DNA of 64,000 bases from Mariniflexile gromovii (GTDB lineage: Bacteria; Bacteroidota; Bacteroidia; Flavobacteriales; Flavobacteriaceae). The position numbers were made by a program, and so were the translations under genes. A model generated the notes under the pieces. The model searched no databases. It had not been told where the DNA came from and saw only the letters and a list, made by a program, of their open reading frames with translations. The stretch's first letter is position 1. Every line of letters begins with the position of its first letter. Location: positions 155,993 through 219,992 of the forward strand of contig NZ_JAGJCB010000006.1 of the NCBI RefSeq assembly GCF_017814435.1, read 5' to 3'. Positions 46,429-55,670 of this stretch are shown in pieces.

Positions 46429-47073
46429 ATGAAAACTCCACAAACAGTATTAATTCCTTTAAAGAGTTCGGATAGAATTCAATCCCTTGATATTATGCGA
46501 GGTATTGTTTTATTCGGAATTTTATTAATGAATATCAACGGCATGGGACTAGCCAGAGCTTATGAAGACCCAACAGTTAGTGGAGGCTCAACGGATTTGG
46601 ATTTGGCTACATGGATAACAACCAACATGTTTTTTGAAGGCACCATGAGGGCATTATTTTCCCTCTTATTTGGTGTTGGCATGTTTATACTTCTTGACCG
46701 ACTCGAAAAAAAGGAGCAAACATTGAAGCAGCAAACATCTATTTTAGACGACTTATTTGGTCATGTTGGACTCATCATGTTATTTTGTAAACTACCTGTT
46801 TTAAACTTGTTAAAGATGAGTTTATCAGCTGTCGGCAAAATGGCTTTAACCAATTATGTGATGCACTCGGTTTTTGCTATGTTTATTTTTACTGGTGCAG
46901 GATTTGGACTCTTTGGAACCTTTTATCGTCACGAATTGCTTTATATTGTTTTTTCAATTTGGCTTTTTCAATTAATAGTAAGTCCTTTATGGTTAAAATA
47001 TTATCAATTTGGTCCTTTAGAATGGATTTGGAGAAACTTGAGTTACCAAAAAAGGCATCCTTTTAAGAAATAA
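46429..47073 (+). CDS. DUF418 membrane protein with internal deletion
   Basis: The product is 214 aa, whereas DUF418 proteins are usually near 400. The N-terminus has the family opening ('RIQSLDIMRGIVLFGILLMNI') and 'MRALFSLLFGVGMFILLDR'. The C-terminus has 'VGKMALTNYVMHSV', 'SPLWLKYYQFGPLEWIWRNL'. The intervening ~180 residues (several helices) are absent; the junction falls near residues 95-107, i.e. about 46711-46750, without loss of frame. The 8-mer GCAAACAT occurs twice at the junction (46716 and 46731). The protein probably lacks a working transmembrane core, but the gene remains between intact neighbours. Confidence 0.75.
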   Translation: MKTPQTVLIPLKSSDRIQSLDIMRGIVLFGILLMNINGMGLARAYEDPTVSGGSTDLDLATWITTNMFFEGTMRALFSLLFGVGMFILLDRLEKKEQTLKQQTSILDDLFGHVGLIMLFCKLPVLNLLKMSLSAVGKMALTNYVMHSVFAMFIFTGAGFGLFGTFYRHELLYIVFSIWLFQLIVSPLWLKYYQFGPLEWIWRNLSYQKRHPFKK

Positions 47074-47085
47074 ATAACATCAAAT

Positions 47086-48261
47086 ATGATTAAAACCAAC
47101 CGTATAGAATCCATAGACATATTAAGAGGTCTCGTAATGGTCATTATGGCATTGGACCACGTTAGGGATTATTTTCATTATGGCTCCTTTTTTTCAGACC
47201 CTACAAATTTAGAGACTACCACACCTTTCTTGTTTTTTACACGTTTTATTACGCACTATTGTGCCCCAGTATTTATTTTTCTTGCAGGTACTTCGGCATT
47301 TTTATATGGCAGCAATAAAACAAAACCACAAGTATTTAAATTTCTTTTTACTAGAGGACTATGGCTTATTTTTTTAGCATTTATAGTAAATAATTTTGTT
47401 TGGAAATTTGATGTCACCTATAGCTTTGTTATTTTACAAGTAATATGGGCCATAGGCCTGTGCATGGTTCTTTTATCATTTACCATTTTTTTACCTATTA
47501 AAGCATTGCTTATTACTGGAATCATTTTAATTGCGGGCCATAACTTACTTGACGGTATTGTAATGCAGGGTTCAAGTTTTAAATCAATTGTTTGGTATAT
47601 TTTACATCAACAACAATTTATACAAATAGGAGATACTTTTTTTGCTTTTGTTTACCCAATAATACCTTGGTTTGGATTGATAATCATGGGCTATGGCTTC
47701 GGCATACTTTACACCAAAAATTTTGATGCCTCTATTAGAAAAAAATGGTTGTTAACAATAGGATTATCTACAACCATTTTGTTTTTTATTATTAGAGGTA
47801 TTAATCTTTATGGCGATTTAGTACCCTGGACCATTCAAAACACAACTACCAAAACCATATTATCGTTCTTCAACGTTACCAAATATCCACCTTCGCTTTC
47901 TTATTTATTAATAACCATAGGGCCAGCTTTATTGTTTTTATACGGCATAGAATCCGTAAAAAACAAAATAACCGATTTCCTTTTAGTCTTCGGGCGTGTG
48001 CCCTTATTCTATTATTTTTTACATATTTTGGTTATACATGTATTGGCTATAATAGGGATTTTAATTTTTGGTGGAAACTGGCGAGATATGATTCTTACTG
48101 CTGAAGTATTTCAAAATGCAAAACTTATAAACTATGGGTATTCCCTTTTAATAGTTTATTTGGTATGGGCAGGAGTTATAGCATTCCTTTATTTTCCGTC
48201 TAAAAAATACATGGTTTACAAAGCCAACAATAAAGACAAATGGTGGTTAAGTTATTTGTAA
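47086..48261 (+). CDS. DUF1624/HGSNAT-like membrane acyltransferase
   Basis: This 391-aa protein has about ten transmembrane helices. It opens 'RIESIDILRGLVMVIMALDHVRDYFHYG', the signature of the DUF1624/heparan-alpha-glucosaminide N-acetyltransferase-like group. 'FLAGTSAFLYG' near 67 and 'GRVPLFYYFLHILVIH' near 305 are further family landmarks. Such proteins move acyl groups from cytoplasmic acyl-CoA to extracytoplasmic sugars. It is 12 bases downstream of the shortened DUF418 gene, and is the second acyltransferase in the operon. Confidence 0.85.
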   Translation: MIKTNRIESIDILRGLVMVIMALDHVRDYFHYGSFFSDPTNLETTTPFLFFTRFITHYCAPVFIFLAGTSAFLYGSNKTKPQVFKFLFTRGLWLIFLAFIVNNFVWKFDVTYSFVILQVIWAIGLCMVLLSFTIFLPIKALLITGIILIAGHNLLDGIVMQGSSFKSIVWYILHQQQFIQIGDTFFAFVYPIIPWFGLIIMGYGFGILYTKNFDASIRKKWLLTIGLSTTILFFIIRGINLYGDLVPWTIQNTTTKTILSFFNVTKYPPSLSYLLITIGPALLFLYGIESVKNKITDFLLVFGRVPLFYYFLHILVIHVLAIIGILIFGGNWRDMILTAEVFQNAKLINYGYSLLIVYLVWAGVIAFLYFPSKKYMVYKANNKDKWWLSYL

Positions 48262-48265
48262 AAAT

Positions 48266-49561
48266 ATGATAGAAAAAGAAGAGGGTTTAAAAAGAAAAAT
48301 AGGCGTATTAGGTCTATCAGCTAACATTGTTAATATTATTATTGGGTCTGGTATATTTGTATTACCTGCAGTGGTAGCTGGCTATATGGGGGCATCAAGT
48401 ATTATAGCCTATATTTTTTGTGGTCTTTTAATGGCAATGATTATGCTTTGCTTTGCTGAAGCTGGTAGTAAAGTAACCAACACCGGAGGTCCTTACACCT
48501 ATATTGAAACAGCTTTTGGAGATTATGCGGGGTTTATTGGAGGTTTTTTTGCTGTTGGAAGCAATCTTTTTGCTGATGCAGCTGTTTCAAATGCTTTGGT
48601 TAACGTAATAGCTTCGGCGTATCCAATATTGGAAAACGGATGGCTCAGGTTTTTATTTCTATTTATCCTTTTTTATGGAATGGTTTATATCAATGTTATT
48701 GGGTTAAAACAAGGCATTGGTTTAGTAAAATTCAACACACTAATGAAGCTCATTCCCCTTATACTGCTTATCGTTATCGGTTTTAAAGATGTTTCCATAA
48801 GTAATTTATATTTTGAAAATATGCCTAATATTAAAACCTTAGGCGAAACCTCACTGATACTGTTTTTCGCTTTTCAAGGTTGTGAAACAGGCCTCGTAGT
48901 TGGCGGAGAGGTTTCCAATCCTAAACGCACCATTCCTAAAGCCATTTTAATAAGTATTACAACTGTTATGGTTGTTTACATTTTAATTCAAACGGTTTCT
49001 CAAGGTATTTTAGGAAGCGATCTACCAAATTTTAAAGCTGCCCCACTAGCAGAAACTGCTAAAATAGCTTTTGGTCCATTTGGTTATATACTTTTAATTA
49101 TAGGCGCGGTCGTTTCTATGTTTGGATATATGAGTGGCACCATTTTAAATAGTCCAAGAATAGTTTATGCACTTTCAAGAGACCATGTTATCCCCATAAA
49201 AGCACTTTCTAAAATCCACAAGTCTTTTGCAACACCTTACATTGCTATTATTACATATGCTACTATAGGCTTTATTTTGGCTATTTCAGGTAGTTTTGAA
49301 CAATTGGCAGTGATAGCAAGTAGTTCTATGTTAATGCTTTATTTAGGAGTAGCGCTGTCTGTAATTAAACTTCGTAGCTCCAAAAAACACCAACTTATTG
49401 AAGGTTTTAGAATTCCTGGAGGACTAAGCGTACCCATATTATCTATTGTCATTATCCTCTATTTCTTATCCAATTTAGCTGGAAATGAAATTCTTGTCAC
49501 TACAATAATTATAGGTGTTTTATCAATAATCTTTTATTTAATAAAGTTTATGAAGACATAG
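48266..49561 (+). CDS. APC-family amino-acid permease
   Basis: This 431-aa transporter has about twelve helices. The APC substrate motif 'IIGSGIFVLPAVV' (residues ~25-38), 'EAGSKVTNTGGPYTYIETAFG' and 'FFAFQGCETGLVVGGEVSNPKRTIP' are plain. It takes up amino acids or related amines at the inner membrane; specificity is not readable. It starts 4 bases after the acyltransferase gene, so it is last in the operon. It converges with a minus-strand DinB-like gene 14 bases downstream. Confidence 0.9.
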   Translation: MIEKEEGLKRKIGVLGLSANIVNIIIGSGIFVLPAVVAGYMGASSIIAYIFCGLLMAMIMLCFAEAGSKVTNTGGPYTYIETAFGDYAGFIGGFFAVGSNLFADAAVSNALVNVIASAYPILENGWLRFLFLFILFYGMVYINVIGLKQGIGLVKFNTLMKLIPLILLIVIGFKDVSISNLYFENMPNIKTLGETSLILFFAFQGCETGLVVGGEVSNPKRTIPKAILISITTVMVVYILIQTVSQGILGSDLPNFKAAPLAETAKIAFGPFGYILLIIGAVVSMFGYMSGTILNSPRIVYALSRDHVIPIKALSKIHKSFATPYIAIITYATIGFILAISGSFEQLAVIASSSMLMLYLGVALSVIKLRSSKKHQLIEGFRIPGGLSVPILSIVIILYFLSNLAGNEILVTTIIIGVLSIIFYLIKFMKT

Positions 49562-49575
49562 AATAAATTAAATTT

Positions 49576-50124
49576 CTATTCTCTTAGTTTTCCGCTGAAT
49601 AAATTCACTTTAGAATTAAATGGGTTACCTGAAGAACGGCGTAACATGACCACTTGCCCACAATGCCACAACGCATCGGCAATGGGACCGTTGATAATAT
49701 TCCAAAAAGGCACTTCGGTATCTTGAAGTTGAAAATTAGCATTTCTCAAAACATCAGATACCAATTTAAAATTCAACAAGGTTTGTTTACGCATATCGTC
49801 AAAAGACAGTTCCGCTTTATAGGCATCTTTATTATCACTTAAAATACTGTTTCTAATAAATTTAGACAGACCATAAATATGCTCGATAGTTTCCATAGTG
49901 GCGCGCCCTGTTTCACTTGGTTTGAAGTTTAAATCTTCATCTCGCAAACCTTCAGTTACCCAATAATATCGAAAGCCCAATCCATCAATCATTCTGGCAG
50001 CTACTGTGTTCGCCGTATAATCTTCTTGATAATCGGGAATTTCATAATAAGGTAATTTTTCTTCTGACTGTCCCATAGAAAACATAGAACTCATTAGTAA
50101 AAGGGTGAAAATTATTTTTTCCAT
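49576..50124 (-). CDS. Exported DinB-like protein
   Basis: This 182-aa protein has a signal peptide ending at 'MFSMGQ'. The mature helical bundle carries metal-site histidines in 'METIEHIYGLSKF' and 'DALWHCGQVVMLRR', as in DinB/YfiT-like proteins, which bind a divalent metal and often act as thiol-dependent transferases. Export of a DinB fold is a recurrent Bacteroidota variation. The enzyme activity is unknown. It is separated from the M28 peptidase gene by a dispersed-repeat spacer. Confidence 0.82.
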   Translation of the reverse strand: MEKIIFTLLLMSSMFSMGQSEEKLPYYEIPDYQEDYTANTVAARMIDGLGFRYYWVTEGLRDEDLNFKPSETGRATMETIEHIYGLSKFIRNSILSDNKDAYKAELSFDDMRKQTLLNFKLVSDVLRNANFQLQDTEVPFWNIINGPIADALWHCGQVVMLRRSSGNPFNSKVNLFSGKLRE

Positions 50125-50162
50125 TTAAAAGTTGATTAAATATCCCTGATCAAATACTCGAT

Positions 50163-50216
50163 GTCAGGTCGAGCCTTTCGACTGCGCTCAAGATAAACTA
50201 AAGTCGAGACCTTAAA
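50163..50216. repeat. Degenerate TCGACTGCGCTC dispersed repeat
   Basis: The spacer contains TCGACTGCGCTCAAGAT (from 50178), GTCAGGTCGAG on the left and GTCGAGACC on the right. These are variants of the palindrome at 3506-3570, partly broken here. Confidence 0.7.
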
Positions 50217-50219
50217 TAG

Positions 50220-51602
50220 CTAATTGTTTTTCACTCCATACTTATCGAACAAGTACACCAAAGCGGTCATGGTGGCCGCACCTAATTCCAACTCGCGTTT
50301 ATTAACGGCATCAAACGTATCGTTACTGGCATGATGATGATCGAAATAACGTTGCGAATCGGGGCGCAACCCTGCTACCACGTTGCTTTTATTCTTTAAA
50401 GGACTTACATCGGCTCCTGTTCCTCCCTTTTCAAAATAATGAATTAAATAAGGCTTAAATAACGGTTGCCAATTAATTATTTGGTTGAAATTGGCATCGC
50501 TACAATCGAAACTGAAACCACGAGGTGTAAATCCGCCTGCATCGCTTTCTAAAGCAAACACATGGTTTTCTCCTTTTTGTTTGGCTTCTTCTGCATATTT
50601 TTTAGCTCCGCGAAGCCCATTTTCTTCATTCATAAACAATACCACACGAATACTGCGTTTTGGTTTGATACCAGATTCTTTTAACAATCGTAACACGTCC
50701 ATAGATTGTACCACGCCAGCACCATCGTCGTGCGATCCATCACCTAAATCCCAAGAATCTAAATGTCCGCCTACTACCATATACTCATTTGGGAACTGAC
50801 TACCGGTTATTTCTCCAATCACGTTGTACGATTGCACATCTGCCAATTGCTTGCAGTTTTGTTTAAAATAAAGCTTTATGTTTTTATCAAGCTGCAACAT
50901 GGTACTTAAAACTTCAGCATCATTAGTACTTATAGCTGCAGCTGGAATGCGCTTTTCAACAGGAATATCATCATAAGTCATACTTCCTGTGTGTGGTAAA
51001 TCGTCCAATCGTAAATTCATAGACCTTACGATAACGGCAATAGCGCCATATTTGGTAGCTTCAACAGCTCCTTTATAACGTTGGTTTACGCAACCTCCAT
51101 AAGCATCAAAGGTTTGAATTAAATCTGCTTGCATCGGGCGATTGTAAAACACTATTTTACCTTCAATACCTGCCTTTCCTAAAGTTTCTAATTCTTCAAA
51201 ATTTTTAACCTCAACAATATTGGCTTTAATTCCTAAAGAAGGTGTTGCAACCGAACCACCTAACGCACAAATATTTACTGTATTGGTTTTTCCGGGTGCG
51301 GTTTCTATATAAGCGTACTCTTTAGCGCCTCGAACCCACCTTGGAACCATAACAGGCTGCAACCAAACCTTATCCAAGCTTAAAGCTTCTAGTTCCGCTT
51401 TTGTGTAAGTTACTGCCCTTTCGGCTCCTAAAGAACCCGATAAACGACTTCCTATTTGAATTGATAAATGGTTTAACCAATCATAACTTTTACCATTTGT
51501 TAATGAGGTTGTATATATTTTCTTTAAAACGGCTTCATCAGTTTGAGCATTTAAGCTTGTGAAGATTATAAAACAAATTAATGTTGTTAAGGTTCTTATC
51601 AT
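50220..51602 (-). CDS. Secreted M28-family metallopeptidase
   Basis: This 460-aa di-zinc aminopeptidase-type enzyme has a signal peptide ('FTSLNAQ') and a protease-associated insert region (~110-250). The catalytic core shows 'VVGGHLDSWDLGDGSHDDGAG' (zinc His and Asp), 'MNEENGLRGAKKYAEEA' (catalytic Glu and zinc Glu), 'ALESDAGG' and 'HHASNDTFD' (final zinc His). The layout matches carboxypeptidase Q-like/PSMA-type members that act on peptides outside the cell. Length is normal. It probably acts in nutrient peptide breakdown. Confidence 0.92.
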   Translation of the reverse strand: MIRTLTTLICFIIFTSLNAQTDEAVLKKIYTTSLTNGKSYDWLNHLSIQIGSRLSGSLGAERAVTYTKAELEALSLDKVWLQPVMVPRWVRGAKEYAYIETAPGKTNTVNICALGGSVATPSLGIKANIVEVKNFEELETLGKAGIEGKIVFYNRPMQADLIQTFDAYGGCVNQRYKGAVEATKYGAIAVIVRSMNLRLDDLPHTGSMTYDDIPVEKRIPAAAISTNDAEVLSTMLQLDKNIKLYFKQNCKQLADVQSYNVIGEITGSQFPNEYMVVGGHLDSWDLGDGSHDDGAGVVQSMDVLRLLKESGIKPKRSIRVVLFMNEENGLRGAKKYAEEAKQKGENHVFALESDAGGFTPRGFSFDCSDANFNQIINWQPLFKPYLIHYFEKGGTGADVSPLKNKSNVVAGLRPDSQRYFDHHHASNDTFDAVNKRELELGAATMTALVYLFDKYGVKNN

Positions 51603-51674
51603 ATTTCTAAATTCAAAAGTTTAAAAATACTATAAATAGTATGCTTGAATTCTAAAAGAAATCATAAAACTTGG

Positions 51675-52541
51675 TTATTCACTTTTTAATTGTTCTTTAT
51701 ACATTTCTATATTGGCTTTAATATCATCATCCAACTCAGGTTCTTGTATATCGGTATACTTCTTTAGGGTATCGTACATTATTTTTGCAACTATATAGCG
51801 TGCAGAATCTTTATCATCGGCAGGAATAGTGAACCAAGGTGCATGTGGTTTTGATGTTCTGTTGATGGCATCCTCATAACAAACTTGATATGCATCCCAT
51901 AATTTTCGTTCTTTTAAATCGCCCGGAGAAAATTTCCAATTCTTTTCCTGCTTATCTAAACGACGCAACAACCTGTTTTTTTGTTCTTCTTTTGAAAGGT
52001 TTAGAAAGAATTTGAAAATGATGGTGCCATTATCGGCTATATGTTTCTCAAAATTATTTATTTGTTCAAAACGGGCATCCCAAAAAGCATCATTTATAGC
52101 ATCTACAGAATTTACCGTAGGAATGTTTTCACCCAAAATATAACCGGGATGTACTCGGGTTACCAACACGTTTTCGTAGTGCGTTCTATTAAAAACACCA
52201 AACTTGCCTCGTGCGGGCAATGCTATATAATGTCTCCACAGGTAATCGTGCTTTAACTCCAATTCGGTTGGCACTTTAAAACTATGTACCACTACGCCCC
52301 TGGCATTAAACTCTTTAAACACTTCGCGTATTAAACTATCTTTACCAGAAGTATCCATACCTTGCAAACAAACCAACACCGCATATTTACCATGTGCATA
52401 CATGGTATCTTGAAGTTTACCTAAATCTTTGCTTACATCGTTTAACTTTTTATCGGCTTTTTTTATAACCTCTTTAGTTTCAATATTTTTTAATGAAACC
52501 GAAGTTGTTACTTTATATTTCTCTATGAATGTATCTTCCAT
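51675..52541 (-). CDS. Polyphosphate kinase 2 family protein
   Basis: This 288-aa P-loop kinase transfers phosphate between polyphosphate and nucleoside mono- or diphosphates. Walker A is 'LQGMDTSGKDSLIREVF' (near 58-74). The Walker-B/lid regions are 'WRHYIALPARGKFGVFNRTHYENVLVTRVHP' (near 98-128) and 'LRRLDKQEKNWKFSPGDLKERK'. Length fits single-domain class I/III PPK2. Whether it favours AMP, ADP or GDP cannot be judged. On the minus strand, TATATTTA upstream is one mismatch from the -7 consensus. Confidence 0.93.
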   Translation of the reverse strand: MEDTFIEKYKVTTSVSLKNIETKEVIKKADKKLNDVSKDLGKLQDTMYAHGKYAVLVCLQGMDTSGKDSLIREVFKEFNARGVVVHSFKVPTELELKHDYLWRHYIALPARGKFGVFNRTHYENVLVTRVHPGYILGENIPTVNSVDAINDAFWDARFEQINNFEKHIADNGTIIFKFFLNLSKEEQKNRLLRRLDKQEKNWKFSPGDLKERKLWDAYQVCYEDAINRTSKPHAPWFTIPADDKDSARYIVAKIMYDTLKKYTDIQEPELDDDIKANIEMYKEQLKSE

Positions 52542-52669
52542 GTGTAAAGTTTTGTTTGCAACTAATATTCTATAAATATAGTAAATCCCACAAATTCGAC
52601 GAACTACACCCTTATGTATAATGTTTTTGATACTTTAGCCTCACCTATTTATGTACTAACCCCAAATTT

Positions 52670-53410
52670 ATGAAACACATTTACCTATTTTTAGTTTTAA
52701 TTACTTCCTTTTCTATTAACGGACAAACCGAATGCGATGATGCCAATTACTATCTTGTGAGTGCTTATTCGCATGTAAAATCGTCTTATGATGCCAATAA
52801 CATTAGCCATTTAAAGTATTATGCAAACCGATCGGTTGAATCATTAAACCTTTCAAATAAGAAATTAAGCAGTTGCGATTGTGCTCCTGCAAAAGAGCTT
52901 GCCGACAAAGCCATTATTTTATTATCTAAAGTTGAAGCTGCCAAAACTTATGAAGATGGCCGATTTTATGTAAAACAAGGCCGAGATTTAAGCAAAGAAA
53001 GTGTTATTGCCATTGATAAATGCATGACTTCTACCAATACTGAAAGTGTTACGAACTTAGATGCCTTAAGCGATTTAGAAAAAGAACAGCAACAGTTAAA
53101 ACAGCAACAAGAAGCTTTAAAACTTAAGGAAGCCGAAATAAAAGCAAAATTAGCCGAACAGAAAGAAAAAGAATTGGAACTTAAAAAGGAAGCTTTAATT
53201 CTGAACTATCAAAATGCTATTGCTTCCAATATCAAAACCTATAACGAAACACTAAAAAGCTGTAATTGCAATCACCAATCCATAAAAAACATGGATGATT
53301 TAGAGGATGCCACATCAAAAAGCATCGAGGAGTTAAAGGTTTTTTACGTAAACAACCTTAAAACGTTGGCTTCAGCTTATTTATCGGAGTTGAGTTTGTG
53401 TACTAAGTAA
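52670..53410 (+). CDS. Exported coiled-coil protein of unknown function
   Basis: This 246-aa protein has a signal peptide ending at 'FSINGQ'. The first half is helical with Cys pairs ('ECDDANYY', 'LSSCDCAPAKELADKA', 'IDKCM'). The middle (~128-175) is a strong coiled coil rich in Glu, Gln, Lys and Leu, and the end has 'LKSCNCNH' and 'SLCTK'. The conserved cysteines suggest disulfide-bonded helices in the periplasm. I recognise no family. It is divergent from the PPK2 gene and convergent with the sigma-54 regulator. Confidence 0.75.
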   Translation: MKHIYLFLVLITSFSINGQTECDDANYYLVSAYSHVKSSYDANNISHLKYYANRSVESLNLSNKKLSSCDCAPAKELADKAIILLSKVEAAKTYEDGRFYVKQGRDLSKESVIAIDKCMTSTNTESVTNLDALSDLEKEQQQLKQQQEALKLKEAEIKAKLAEQKEKELELKKEALILNYQNAIASNIKTYNETLKSCNCNHQSIKNMDDLEDATSKSIEELKVFYVNNLKTLASAYLSELSLCTK

Positions 53411-53421
53411 TTTATTTGACT

Positions 53422-53475
53422 GATCGAGCGCAGTTTAGACCTAAACAAGGTTCTCGACTGCGCTCGAACTGACAG
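53422..53475. repeat. Inverted pair of the TCGACTGCGCTCGA repeat
   Basis: TCGAGCGCAGT (53424-53434) and ACTGCGCTCGA (53457-53467) are perfect reverse complements with a 22-base loop, followed by ACTGACAG. It belongs to the family at 3506-3570 and could act as a terminator between the two convergent genes here. Confidence 0.8.
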
Positions 53476-53489
53476 TAATGCTACTCAAA

Positions 53490-54653
53490 CTATTTACTAG
53501 CAAACATTTTTACATCTTGCTCGCTTACTTCGGTGCCACCTAAAATAATCAAACGTTCTACAACATTGCGAAGCTCTCTAATGTTACCTGTCCAATCATA
53601 ATCTTGTAACAACTTGATGGCTTTATCTGAAAACATTTTTTTAGCGGTACCCTGTTCGCTTGCTATTTTTTCGGTGAAATGATTTACCAATAACGGGATA
53701 TCCTCCCGTCTATCATTCAATGCAGGCACTTGTATTAGAATAACTGCTAAGCGGTGGTACAAATCTTCACGAAATCTACCTTCAGCAATTTCCTTTTTTA
53801 AGTCTTTATTGGTTGCCGCAACCACACGCACATTCACTTTTATATCTTTGTCGCTGCCCACACGTTGAATACGGCTTTCCTGCAACGCCCTTAATACTTT
53901 GGCTTGCGCCGGTAAACTCATATCGCCTATTTCATCTAAAAAAATAGTCCCGCTATTGGCTGCTTCAAATTTTCCTGCCCTATCTTTTACAGCACTTGTA
54001 AACGCCCCTTTTACATGACCAAACAATTCACTTTCAATAAGTTCACTTGGTATGGCAGCACAATTTACTTCAATCATGGGGCCATTAGCACGTTCACTTT
54101 TTTGGTGCAACCAGTGCGCTACCAATTCCTTACCTGTTCCGTTTGGCCCTGTAATAAGCACGCGCGCATCGGTTTGAGCTACTTTTTCAATAATCTCTTT
54201 TATATGGGAAATGGCAGCACTTTCACCTATCATTTCAAAATTCTTGCTGACTTTCTTTTTAAGCAATTTATTTTCAACCACCAATTCTTTTCTGTCCAAA
54301 GCATTTCGAACGGTGTTTAAAAGTCGGTTTAAATCGGGTGGTTTCGATATATAATCGAATGCGCCCATTCGCATGGTATTAACGGCTGTATCTAAATCGC
54401 CATGACCCGAAATCATGACCATAGGTATTTCCGGTTTTATTTTTTTTGTAGCCTCCAACACTTCAACACCATCCATTTTTGGCATTTTGATATCACACAG
54501 AATTAAATCGAAATCGTCATTTTTAATTTTTTCAATTCCAATCAAGCCATCTTCAGCTTCTTCTACTTGATACGATTCGTTTTCTTCTGAAAGAATTTTA
54601 ACAAGCACACGTCTGATAGCTGCTTCATCTTCAATTATTAAAATTTTAGGCAT
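53490..54653 (-). CDS. NtrC-type sigma-54 response regulator lacking an HTH
   Basis: This 387-aa protein has a receiver domain with D54 ('LILCDIKMPKMDG'). The AAA+ activator domain carries Walker A 'GPNGTGKELVAHW' (near 165), the sigma-54 contact loop 'GHVKGAFTSAVKD' (near 210), Walker B 'GTIFLDEIGDM' and an R-finger region 'FREDLYHRLAV'. It ends about 25 residues after 'WTGNIRELRNVVERL', so the C-terminal Fis-type DNA-binding helix-turn-helix of canonical NtrC (~450 aa) is missing. The stop is clean with no decayed HTH downstream. It may activate sigma-54 promoters from solution or through a partner. No kinase is adjacent. Confidence 0.9.
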   Translation of the reverse strand: MPKILIIEDEAAIRRVLVKILSEENESYQVEEAEDGLIGIEKIKNDDFDLILCDIKMPKMDGVEVLEATKKIKPEIPMVMISGHGDLDTAVNTMRMGAFDYISKPPDLNRLLNTVRNALDRKELVVENKLLKKKVSKNFEMIGESAAISHIKEIIEKVAQTDARVLITGPNGTGKELVAHWLHQKSERANGPMIEVNCAAIPSELIESELFGHVKGAFTSAVKDRAGKFEAANSGTIFLDEIGDMSLPAQAKVLRALQESRIQRVGSDKDIKVNVRVVAATNKDLKKEIAEGRFREDLYHRLAVILIQVPALNDRREDIPLLVNHFTEKIASEQGTAKKMFSDKAIKLLQDYDWTGNIRELRNVVERLIILGGTEVSEQDVKMFASK

Positions 54654-54728
54654 ATTTTTTTTAGATTTAAGAAGATAGATGAAAGATTAAAGACACTTAT
54701 CATCCAATATTCTAATTTACTTTTGATA

Positions 54729-55667
54729 TTAATCTTTACTCAAATTGGTATTAAACTCCGATTGATCTAACCTTAAACTCACACTCTGATCCGGTTTTTG
54801 GATAATATGTATATCGCGTTGCGGAAACGGAATGCTAATATTATTTTCTCTAAATAGTCTGTCTATTTCAAACCTAACGTCACTTCTTATCGCGTTAGCA
54901 TTAAAACTATCTGCAATAGTGAAAACCACTTTGAAATCTAATGAACTATCACCAAAATTGGTAAATCGCACAGCAATATCATCCTTATCCAAAACAATCG
55001 GAATTGAAGCAGCTGCTTGTATAAGTAACTTTTTCACCAACTGTACATCGCTTCCGTAAGCAACTCCTACATCTACACTTTCGCGCGTATCTGCACCGTT
55101 CTGCGTCCAGTTATAAAGGCTATTTTCTAAATATAAATGGTTCGGTATTATCAACACCTTATTATCTATGGTTACGGCTCTGGTGGTTCTTAATTTAATC
55201 TCTTCAACGCGCCCGATTTTACCATCAATTTCAATAATATCGCCCACATGCACGGTTTGGTCTACTAAAATAAAAACACCCGAAATAATGTCTTGAAACA
55301 AGGTTTGAAGTGCCAAACCAATACCAATCATTAACGCTGCAGATGCTGCAAAAACAGCCGTAACATCTACACCTACACTGTGTAAGGTAAGAAGTAAGAT
55401 AAGTAGATAAACCAACCATCTAAAATACCCAAACACCACATTAAACTTACCTTTATCATCATCTGGTAATTTTCGGGTAATTATTTTTAAAACAAATCTT
55501 AAAATTAAGGTGGTGATAAAAATTACCGTTATTATAATTAGTACGTCTTTTACAGAAATACTGATCTTATCGGTAAAATCGAAATGCTGATTTAGGAAGT
55601 TTTTTATCCCTTCCCAAATAGAGCTCTTTTCAACCGATTTTTCTATCTTTTCTAATTCCTGAATCAT
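54729..55667 (-). CDS. MscS-family mechanosensitive channel
   Basis: This 312-aa membrane protein has three N-terminal helices. The pore-lining helix is in 'VTAVFAASAALMIGIGLALQTLFQDIISGVFILVDQTVHVGD' (~105-146). The beta-domain 'IGRVEEIKLRTTRAVTIDNKVLIIPNH' and a C-terminal alpha-beta domain follow. Such channels release solutes when membrane tension rises. The short cytoplasmic tail is typical of the MscS-like rather than the MscK group. It is 3 bases after the ABC permease gene on the same strand, so probably co-transcribed. Confidence 0.92.
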   Translation of the reverse strand: MIQELEKIEKSVEKSSIWEGIKNFLNQHFDFTDKISISVKDVLIIITVIFITTLILRFVLKIITRKLPDDDKGKFNVVFGYFRWLVYLLILLLTLHSVGVDVTAVFAASAALMIGIGLALQTLFQDIISGVFILVDQTVHVGDIIEIDGKIGRVEEIKLRTTRAVTIDNKVLIIPNHLYLENSLYNWTQNGADTRESVDVGVAYGSDVQLVKKLLIQAAASIPIVLDKDDIAVRFTNFGDSSLDFKVVFTIADSFNANAIRSDVRFEIDRLFRENNISIPFPQRDIHIIQKPDQSVSLRLDQSEFNTNLSKD

Positions 55668-55670
55668 TTT

